Of a DNA stretch of 64,000 nucleotides, positions 58,046-64,000 are shown one piece after another. Made by a program: the position numbers and the translations under genes. Source of the DNA: an uncultured Roseibium sp. GTDB taxonomy: Bacteria; Pseudomonadota; Alphaproteobacteria; Rhizobiales; Stappiaceae. The stretch is from assembly GCF_947496995.1 (NCBI RefSeq), contig NZ_CANMFD010000005.1, positions 425,970-489,969 on the forward strand, read 5' to 3'. Position 1 is the first letter of the stretch. Every line of letters begins with the position of its first letter. The notes beneath the pieces were generated by a model. It was given only the letters and a program-made list of their open reading frames with translations, was not told the DNA's origin and searched no databases.

Positions 58046-58047
58046 CC

Positions 58048-58530
58048 ATGAGCGCAATCGAGATCAGACGGGCGGAACGCGGGGACGCCGAAAGGCTCCA
58101 TCGTGCCCTGACACAGCTCTCGCGAGATCTGGGTGACACCCATGCAGCTGACCTCGACATTCTGCTGCGTCACGGATTTTCCGAGCCACCGGCCTTTTTC
58201 GCGTTGATTGCAACCAGGCAGACAGACACCGTTGGTGCATTGCTGGCATCGCCGCTCTTTTCAACCACACGCGCCGGCGCGGGACTTTATGTCTCCGACC
58301 TGTGGGTGGCGGAAGATACCCGTGGCTCCGGTCTCGGGAGGCAGCTTCTGGCTGCCGCGCTCGACCTTGCGCCGGCGACCTGGACCGTCACCTTCCTGAA
58401 ACTCGCGGTCTATCATGACAACCCGGATGCAAGCCGGTTTTATGAGCGCCTGGGCTTTGAGCCCCGCGAGGGGGAAACAGTCTTTGATCTCCGTGGTCCG
58501 GCGCTGACAAAATTGAGGAACCGTTCATGA
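58048..58530 (+). CDS. GNAT family N-acetyltransferase
   Basis: A 160-residue GNAT protein. Strand 4 and the acetyl-CoA loop read LYVSDLWVAEDTRGSGLGRQLL (motif A, RGSGLG), followed by LAVYHDNPDASRFYERLGFEPR. In this operon the likely acceptor is an amine, such as a polyamine or amino acid intermediate, giving an acetylation step opposite to the deacetylase encoded next. The start may be ATG 58048 or a TTG at 58042; its stop overlaps the next gene in ATGA. Confidence 0.87.
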   Translation: MSAIEIRRAERGDAERLHRALTQLSRDLGDTHAADLDILLRHGFSEPPAFFALIATRQTDTVGALLASPLFSTTRAGAGLYVSDLWVAEDTRGSGLGRQLLAAALDLAPATWTVTFLKLAVYHDNPDASRFYERLGFEPREGETVFDLRGPALTKLRNRS

Positions 58531-59549
58531 AGGCCCTGTTTGACGAACGCCAATGGCTGCATGACCCGAAACATTTCATGGCCAACGGCACACGACTGGC
58601 AAATCCGGAGCAGCCCCGGCGGATCGAAGTGCTGAAGAGTGGCGCCGAAGCGGCCGGCTGCCGGTTCGAGGCACCGGTCGACCACGGCATGGGTCCGATC
58701 GCGGCGCTTCATTCGGCTGAATATCTGGTTTTTCTGCAGACAATCCACACGCGCTGGCAACGCATTGAAGGTGCGTCGGACGAAGTGATCCCGAATATTC
58801 ATCCCGACCGGCGCACGGCGAGTTACCCGCGCTCCGCCGTGGGACAGGCCGGGTTTCACCAGGCCGATACCAGTTGCCCGATCGCGGCGGGGACGTGGGA
58901 GGCGGCCTATTGGTCGGCCCAGAGTGCCGTGCAGGGGGCGGATCTGATCGCGGCCGGGGAAGACGGCGCCTATGTGCTGTCGCGCCCGCCGGGGCATCAC
59001 GCCTTTGGCGATCTCGCCGGCGGGTTCTGTTTCCTCAACAACGCCGCTATCGCTGCCGAACGGTTGTTAAGGGCCGGAAAGCGGCCCGCCATTCTTGATG
59101 TCGACGTTCATCACGGTAACGGCACGCAAGGCATTTTCTATGAGCGCGGCGATGTCCTGACAGTGTCCGTTCATGCGGACCCGGTCCGGTTCTACCCCTT
59201 CTTCTGGGGGCATGGCCACGAGCGCGGCGAGGGGCCCGGCAGAGGCTTCAATCTGAACCTGCCACTGGTGCGTGGTACCGGGGACGACGACTATCTGAAG
59301 ACGCTGGAAACCGCCTTCGACCATATCCGTGCTTTCGGGGCCGATGTGCTGATCGTCGCCCTTGGCCTTGATGCCTACGAGAAGGATCCCCTGAAGGGGC
59401 TTGCCGTCACGACGCCGGGCTTCAGCCGGATCGGTGCGGCGATTGCCCGGCTCTCCCTGCCGACGCTGCTTGTCCAGGAAGGCGGGTATCTGTCTGACGA
59501 GCTTGGCCAGAACCTCACCAGTTTCCTGACGGGATTTCAGGACGCATGA
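58527..59549 (+). CDS. Acetylpolyamine amidohydrolase-type deacetylase (histone deacetylase family)
   Basis: A 340-residue HDAC-fold enzyme. Zinc ligands are Asp193 and His195 (LDVDVHHGNGT) and Asp282 (LGLDAYEKDP). The catalytic His pair is His157-His158 (RPPGHHAFGD) and the transition-state Tyr is Tyr321 (EGGYLSDE). These fall within one or two residues of the numbering of the acetylpolyamine amidohydrolase of Mycoplana ramosa. The DPVRFYPFFWGHGHERGEG loop is also of that type. It should remove the acyl group from N-acetylated polyamines or diamines. Both ends overlap neighbours by four bases. Confidence 0.9.
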   Translation: MKALFDERQWLHDPKHFMANGTRLANPEQPRRIEVLKSGAEAAGCRFEAPVDHGMGPIAALHSAEYLVFLQTIHTRWQRIEGASDEVIPNIHPDRRTASYPRSAVGQAGFHQADTSCPIAAGTWEAAYWSAQSAVQGADLIAAGEDGAYVLSRPPGHHAFGDLAGGFCFLNNAAIAAERLLRAGKRPAILDVDVHHGNGTQGIFYERGDVLTVSVHADPVRFYPFFWGHGHERGEGPGRGFNLNLPLVRGTGDDDYLKTLETAFDHIRAFGADVLIVALGLDAYEKDPLKGLAVTTPGFSRIGAAIARLSLPTLLVQEGGYLSDELGQNLTSFLTGFQDA

Positions 59550-60646
59550 CCGAAACCTCCGATTTTCTGATCATCGGCGGCGGAATTGCCGGCGCGGGGG
59601 CGGCTGCGCGTCTTGCGCCCCACGCCTCCGTCAGGGTTCTGGAAATGGAAGACGCCCTCGGCCGGCATTCCACTGGCCGCTCGGCGGCGATCTACATCCG
59701 CAACTACGGCAATCAGACCCTGAGGGCCTTGAACGCGATATCCGAACCGGTCCTGGAAAATCCGGAGGGGATATCGGACGCGAGCCTTCTGTCTCCACGT
59801 GGCGAGATGCTGATAGCCGGCGAGGACGAGCTGGGTGCTTTCGAGGCCTATCTGAAGGGCGCCGAGGGCATGGAAAGGTTGACGCCGGATGAGGCCGTCT
59901 CGCTTTTCCCTCTGTTGCGCAAAGATCGGATCGCCGCCGCGGCCATCGAGCGCGATGCGAAGGACATTGATGTCGACCGGTTCTTGCAGGGCTTGGCGCG
60001 CCTTGCCAGAAGGCATGGCGCGCACTTCGTCATGTCCGCGCCGGCGCGGCGCATAACCCGGGTTTCCGGACAGTGGCGGGTGGAAACGCCTCAGGGTGTT
60101 TTCGAGGCTCCGGTTCTGATCAACGCTGCCGGCGCCTGGGCGGATGAGATCGCAGCCCTGGCGGGTGTCAGAAAAATCGGCCTTGTCGCCATGCGCCGCT
60201 CGGCGGCCATCATACCGCCGCCGGAGGGCGTCGATGTCACCGGTTGGCCGCTTGTCGCGAGCGCGTCGGAAAGCTGGTACGCCAAGCCCGACGCCGGCAA
60301 GCTGATGGTCTCTCCCGCAGATGAGGACCCGGTTGCGCCCCATGACGTGTGGGCGGACGACATGGTGCTTGCCGAAGGTCTTCATCGCTTCGAACAGGCG
60401 GTCACCATGCCGGTGACCCGCGTTGAGCGGAACTGGGCAGGCCTGCGCAGCTTCGTTGCGGACCGGACACCGGTTGTGGGTTTCGCGTCTGATGCGGACG
60501 GCTTTTTCTGGCTGGCGGGACAGGGGGGCTATGGCGTACAGACAGCTCCGGCGCTGTCGCAACTGACGGCGGATCTTTGTCTGGGCAGAAAGTCCGATCT
60601 GACGGACAGTGTGGTCCAGGCATTGGCTCCGGCCCGGCTCGTCTGA
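59546..60646 (+). CDS. FAD-dependent amine/amino-acid oxidoreductase (DAO family)
   Basis: A 366-residue flavoprotein. The N-terminal dinucleotide fold DFLIIGGGIAGAGAAARL is followed by GRHSTGRSAAIYIRNYGN, and late in the sequence come RNWAGLRSFVADRTPVVGF and WLAGQGGYGVQTAPALSQL, the hallmarks of D-amino-acid dehydrogenase/glycine oxidase relatives. It oxidises a C-N bond to an imine, which fits the RidA protein encoded next. The start overlaps the deacetylase stop. Confidence 0.9.
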   Translation: MTETSDFLIIGGGIAGAGAAARLAPHASVRVLEMEDALGRHSTGRSAAIYIRNYGNQTLRALNAISEPVLENPEGISDASLLSPRGEMLIAGEDELGAFEAYLKGAEGMERLTPDEAVSLFPLLRKDRIAAAAIERDAKDIDVDRFLQGLARLARRHGAHFVMSAPARRITRVSGQWRVETPQGVFEAPVLINAAGAWADEIAALAGVRKIGLVAMRRSAAIIPPPEGVDVTGWPLVASASESWYAKPDAGKLMVSPADEDPVAPHDVWADDMVLAEGLHRFEQAVTMPVTRVERNWAGLRSFVADRTPVVGFASDADGFFWLAGQGGYGVQTAPALSQLTADLCLGRKSDLTDSVVQALAPARLV

Positions 60647-60682
60647 GCGGTCCGATCATCTGAAGAGAGAAGGAAATTCGTC

Positions 60683-61036
60683 ATGTCCGATATCAAGAGG
60701 CTGCATCCAGGTCCGCGCATGAGCCAGGCCGTCATTCACGGCGGTCTCGTCTGGCTGGCCGGCCAGGTCGGTAATCCCGGCGAAAGCGTCCAGGACCAGA
60801 CCAAAGTGATCCTCGAGAAGATCGAGAAGCTTTTGGCCGAAGCGGGCAGCGACAAGTCGCGGCTGCTTCAGGCGACAATCTGGCTTGCCTCGATGGATGA
60901 TTTCGCCGAGATGAACGCCGTCTGGGACGCCTGGATCGACCCGGCCAATCCGCCGACGCGGGCCTGCGGCGAATCCAAACTGGCAACGCCCGACTATACG
61001 GTCGAGATCATCATCGTCGCAGCGCAAGGCGCCTGA
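60683..61036 (+). CDS. RidA family enamine/imine deaminase
   Basis: A 117-residue YjgF/YER057c/UK114 protein that hydrolyses reactive enamines and imines to ketones. The family Arg is kept (Arg93 in PTRACGESKL), with VWLAGQVG near the start and YTVEIIIVAA at the end. It closes the operon, 36 bases after the flavoprotein gene, with its own AGAAGGA site. It likely handles the imine released by the oxidase or aminotransferase. Confidence 0.93.
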   Translation: MSDIKRLHPGPRMSQAVIHGGLVWLAGQVGNPGESVQDQTKVILEKIEKLLAEAGSDKSRLLQATIWLASMDDFAEMNAVWDAWIDPANPPTRACGESKLATPDYTVEIIIVAAQGA

Positions 61037-61053
61037 TCGGGGTTTCGAAACAG

Positions 61054-61107
61054 GTCACGGCTTCATGCATGAGGATAAAACAATATCCTTGTTCAGCAAG
61101 CCGTGAC
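61054..61107. repeat. Nested inverted repeat between ridA and the M23 gene
   Basis: GTCACGGCTT (61054-61063) and AAGCCGTGAC (61098-61107) are a perfect 10-bp inverted repeat. A second, inner stem AGGATA/TATCCT (61072-61089) lies in the loop. It may be a bidirectional terminator for two convergent genes or a protein-binding site. Confidence 0.55.
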
Positions 61108-61152
61108 TGAAATTCCGGCAAGGGTCTGAGCCCGGTCTTGTACGGAAATACT

Positions 61153-63129
61153 TTAGTTGATCGCAGCGATACGGGAGGGTTTGCGGACGCGCTCCAGAAG
61201 CGTGTCGATCCGGTAGCGCTCGGCCTCGAAGGAGGCGCGCATTTCCCCGTCGAGGGTTCTGCCCTTGGGCAGCTTGATACGCATCGGATCCATGTAGCGG
61301 CCATTCACCAGCACTTCGTAGTGAAGATGCGGGCCGGTGGAAAGCCCGGTCGATCCCACATAGCCGATGATCTGGCCCTGGGTGACCTGGGAGCCTTCCT
61401 TGATACCCTTGCCGAAGCCGCTCATGTGGTTGTAGGTGGTGGTGTATCCGTTGGTATGGCGCAGTTCGATGCGCCGCCCGTAGCCGGAACTCCAGCCCGC
61501 CTTGAGAACTGTCCCGTTGCCTGCGGCGATGATCGGTGTGCCACGGGGTGCGGACCAGTCAACACCCAGGTGCATCTTGGTGTATCGGTGGATCGGATGG
61601 CGACGCATGCCGAAACCCGAGCGGAACTTGCCGCCGTTGAGCGGCTTGCGCACCAGGAACTTTTTCGCGCTCTGGCCGGAGGCGTCGTAAAAGTCGGTGA
61701 CCCCGTCGTCCGGTGTCCGGTAACGGTAGAATTCGCGTGTCGTGTTGCCGGTATTCAGGGACGCATAGAGAATTTTCGGGCCGCTGTTGTCATCGCCATC
61801 GGCGAAGAACAGGTCCAGGGAGTCTCCCGGCTGGACGCGCGCATTGAAGTCGACGTCAAAGGAGAACATGCGCACCAGATCGTCGATGATCTCCTCGGGC
61901 ATCTCCTGTTCGAGCGCCGTCTGATAGAGACTGTCGTAGATCGCTGGTGTCGGCCCGCCGTAGGAAACCCGGTCGGCTTCCGCGAAAGCATCGGCGAGGA
62001 AGGTGCTGGGTTCCTTGGCCCTGACATAGTCGCCGCTGTCGGAACGGGCGACCGTCGCCCGGTGTTCGGTATTCTCATAGAGGCTGATGCGTTCGGGGCG
62101 CATGCGCTCGAGATTTTCAGGTGACGGCGCGAAGGCGATCCGGAGCCTCTGGCCATCCTCGAGGTCCGATATGCCGAAGTTGGTCCGCAGGGCCGAGGCG
62201 ATCGTCCGGGCTTCGTCTTCGGTCGCCTCGTAATCCATGAGGATGTCGGCGAGGTCCTGGCCCTCGGTTACCGGGACGATGTTTTCATCCATGCCTGCGA
62301 AGCGGATGTCTTCGTCCCGTTTGGAGACGAAGGACACGTTCTCGGGCGTGATGCGCACCGCATAGCGCTCCAGATCGGGCTGAAGGGCGAGGTTGAAATC
62401 GAAGCGACCCGGATCGACGAGGGTTTTGGCGGCCATTTCAACGGCGTCGATGGACAGGGTGCGGGCGGTCTCGCGAACCCGCAATTCCACCTCGGTCTCC
62501 GAGGGTGTTTTCTCAAGATCGATGGCGCGGCTGGAAACCGGGAACGGTGTCAGGCTGATGCTGACTTCGCTCTCAAGCTTGGCGCCGTAGACAGAGTCGG
62601 TCAGGACGGGGGAGCCGGTGTCGCTCAGTCCCACCGGAAAGTTTTCTTCCCGATTGTCGGCAAACATGTTCAGCGGATTGAAGGGCGGAATGCTATCCGC
62701 AAGATCGGGGTCTTTTCTCGTGGCCAGTGTGGCGCTGACAAAGACATGCGGCTGCACACGGATATGGTCCCTGTCGCCGTCGCGGGTGACGACATTCACG
62801 TCGATCACATGCTTGCTGGAATATTCGGCCGCCGTGCGCAGGACCCTGTCGCCCTTGCTGCCGCCGTCTGCGGAAAGGCCCAGGCCGTTCAGGTAGGTAT
62901 CTGCAGAAGGAGCAGCCTCCACGCTGTACTGGCCGTCGAGCGCGGCCATCAGGGCGCCGCCCATCAGGAACAGAGACGTCACGCCGGTCAGGACGGTTCC
63001 CGCCAGCCAGCGTAGGGAAACCTGTCGGCGGTCGGACAGACCGCTGCGGCCCTCATAGCCGCGCAGCGGAGGCTCGTCGCCAAGCTCGATACGGACGGTC
63101 TGAGCGCTATGGAAAGGGCCAAATTGCAT
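61153..63129 (-). CDS. M23 family metallopeptidase, membrane-anchored
   Basis: A 658-residue protein with an N-terminal cytoplasmic stretch, one membrane anchor (about 40-62), a long periplasmic region (about 63-510) without a clear enzymatic motif, and a C-terminal LytM/M23 endopeptidase domain. Zinc ligands are present: MHLGVDWSAPRG (HxxxD) and GPHLHYEV (HLH), so it should be active on peptidoglycan cross-links. A region resembling an OapA/LysM-like module (TEGQDLADILMDYEATEDEA) lies near the middle. AGGA five bases before the ATG fixes the start. It resembles MepM/ShyA-type cell wall hydrolases used in growth or division. Confidence 0.9.
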   Translation of the reverse strand: MQFGPFHSAQTVRIELGDEPPLRGYEGRSGLSDRRQVSLRWLAGTVLTGVTSLFLMGGALMAALDGQYSVEAAPSADTYLNGLGLSADGGSKGDRVLRTAAEYSSKHVIDVNVVTRDGDRDHIRVQPHVFVSATLATRKDPDLADSIPPFNPLNMFADNREENFPVGLSDTGSPVLTDSVYGAKLESEVSISLTPFPVSSRAIDLEKTPSETEVELRVRETARTLSIDAVEMAAKTLVDPGRFDFNLALQPDLERYAVRITPENVSFVSKRDEDIRFAGMDENIVPVTEGQDLADILMDYEATEDEARTIASALRTNFGISDLEDGQRLRIAFAPSPENLERMRPERISLYENTEHRATVARSDSGDYVRAKEPSTFLADAFAEADRVSYGGPTPAIYDSLYQTALEQEMPEEIIDDLVRMFSFDVDFNARVQPGDSLDLFFADGDDNSGPKILYASLNTGNTTREFYRYRTPDDGVTDFYDASGQSAKKFLVRKPLNGGKFRSGFGMRRHPIHRYTKMHLGVDWSAPRGTPIIAAGNGTVLKAGWSSGYGRRIELRHTNGYTTTYNHMSGFGKGIKEGSQVTQGQIIGYVGSTGLSTGPHLHYEVLVNGRYMDPMRIKLPKGRTLDGEMRASFEAERYRIDTLLERVRKPSRIAAIN

Positions 63130-63523
63130 TAATTCCTGTCCGGTCCTTTATACAGCCTGCGAGAAGACCATAACCGTCAGCCCGTCAAAAAGGGCTGGGG
63201 GATAGGGTCCGCCAAACATAATCAGGTCCTGCTAAATGCAGTGTTTGATTAAAAACGTCAATTGTTTCTGCACCGCCGGCATGGCAGCCGTCTAGGTATC
63301 CGGCGTCGGTACCTCCAGAATTTGTCAGTTCTGTGGTTAAAATCTCCCAGGAAGACGTCTTTATAATAATGGGGAGCACAAGGGTGCGGTCGGGCGGAAG
63401 CACGGCGGATCCGTATCCGCCGGAAATCCGGACCACCGGGCGGGAGTGGGCGCGCTAACATGATGATGTTGCGCTGCTATTTTTAGCCTGATTTGTTCTG
63501 TGAATCTTTTTTGACAAAGTCTG
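63130..63523. other. Intergenic region between the M23 gene and the rRNA promoter
   Basis: I see no credible gene. AGCCC/GGGCT flank AAAAA-containing sequence at about 63179-63196, a small hairpin in the M23 leader. An A/T-rich stretch at 63475-63520 just upstream of the rRNA -35 box could be an UP-element-like activator region; a TTGACA at 63511-63516 may be a second -35. Confidence 0.4.
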
Positions 63524-63552
63524 TTGACTCCGGTTCGGCCCCTGCGTATAAC
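63524..63552 (+). promoter_or_regulatory. Ribosomal RNA operon promoter
   Basis: TTGACT (63524-63529), a 17-base spacer, and TATAAC (63547-63552), followed by GCCCTCC. The GC-rich start region after the -10 box is the discriminator type expected for stringently controlled rRNA promoters. It is the best promoter in the region upstream of 16S. Confidence 0.75.
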
Positions 63553-63982
63553 GCCCTCCATCGACGGCGTCGCCGCCATCTCGGCGCGCTCTGCTGTTGG
63601 TTCTACCGGACATCTTCGTCGCTCTGACCTGGCAACAGGAAGCAAGTTTGACGTCTTTGGTCGGAGGCCTTTGTGCCGCATTCACTACCTGTGAATGGTT
63701 CATTGACAATTTGATTTTGAAGGAAGGGAAGCGTAGGCGGCGTTGGCCTTGCGGGAAGCCATTATCGGAGCACTTGTGTTTTGGTTTTGGTTTTTAAGTA
63801 AGGGTTACGCAGGTACGTTTGATCTTTCAAACAAGGAAGCCGATTTGGCTGGACGGATTTATTCGTCTGGTTTTATCGAGCTCTTGTTAATTCTTGTGGG
63901 GGTTGGCAGAGATGCTGATTTTCACATTGAGTGCTTTAATGCATAGCGATTGATTAAGTTGCCTGTGATTGAACTTTTATTA
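63553..63982 (+). other. Transcribed leader of the rRNA operon
   Basis: About 430 bases from promoter to the 16S 5' end. It contains short open frames that I treat as non-coding. TGCTTTAA at 63932-63939 resembles a shortened boxA antitermination element. The leader should also contain half of the RNase III processing stem for 16S; its other half lies beyond the window. Confidence 0.55.
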
Positions 63983-64000
63983 AACCTGAGAGTTTGATCC
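63983..64000 (+). rRNA. rrs: 16S ribosomal RNA, 5' end only
   Basis: The last bases read AACCTGAGAGTTTGATCC, the conserved 5' end of bacterial 16S rRNA, including the start of the universal 27F site (AGAGTTTGATCC at 63989-64000). The exact mature 5' end may differ by a few bases. The gene continues beyond the window. Confidence 0.93.

Noticed and set aside
63597..63946. Two overlapping plus-strand frames (66 and 67 codons) upstream of 16S
   Set aside because: They lie in the rRNA leader after a strong rRNA promoter, have no good ribosome sites and no family resemblance.

Overview
The window is GC-rich alphaproteobacterial chromosome. Gene content and order point to the order Hyphomicrobiales (Rhizobiales), most likely a marine Stappiaceae relative such as Roseibium/Labrenzia. 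The evidence is the block lysC-ptsP-prfA-prmC-DUF4167-clpB, a DUF1178 gene after a nitrilase-family gene, a phasin, a methylsuccinyl-CoA dehydrogenase of the ethylmalonyl-CoA pathway, and a PotABCD-type polyamine importer. The genus is an inference; the 16S rRNA begins only in the last 18 bases. I saw no prophage, insertion sequence, CRISPR array or tRNA gene.

Layout. 1-3.5 kb (minus): an operon tetR-mccB-alpha/beta hydrolase-mccA (leucine/isovalerate catabolism, mccA cut by the window edge) with a perfect palindromic operator candidate. 3.6-5.7 kb: polyphosphate kinase 2 and a Gfo/Idh/MocA oxidoreductase. 5.7-8.8 kb: an AT-rich gap, then a soluble PAS histidine kinase and a response regulator whose C-terminal half looks like a pseudo-receiver. 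8.8-9.35 kb (minus): infC, which appears to start at ATT. 9.7-14.9 kb: a run of small envelope or stress-type genes (membrane protein, YkvA, PRC-barrel, glycine-zipper lipoprotein, a 54-residue membrane protein, ExoD, host-attachment protein, MgtC). 15-22 kb: methylsuccinyl-CoA dehydrogenase, YihY, an EamA transporter, a chemotaxis receptor and a ferredoxin-reductase-type flavoprotein. 22.1-28.3 kb (minus): a glycosyltransferase-like protein, a hydrolase, and a GT2-GtrA-GT39-class III cyclase run suggesting lipid-linked sugar modification of the envelope.

28.4-50.6 kb is core housekeeping: secA (minus) divergent from a parvulin-type isomerase, argJ, mutT, an orphan Flp pilin, a methyltransferase divergent from comF, grxC, a nitrilase-family gene, DUF1178, phasin, ubiG with an overlapping hydrolase, lysC, ptsP, prfA, prmC, DUF4167 and clpB.

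50.7-61.0 kb holds the most interesting unit. A LysR regulator is divergent from ten tightly packed genes: two PotB/PotC-like permeases, a Tat-exported binding protein, an ATPase, a class III aminotransferase, a BKACE (beta-keto acid cleavage) enzyme, a GNAT acetyltransferase, an acetylpolyamine-amidohydrolase-type deacetylase, a DAO-type flavoprotein and a RidA protein. Together they look like a complete import and breakdown route for a polyamine-like or N-acylated amine whose substrate is not known. 61.1-63.1 kb is a large M23 peptidase. The window ends with an rRNA promoter, a leader of about 430 nt and the start of a 16S rRNA gene.
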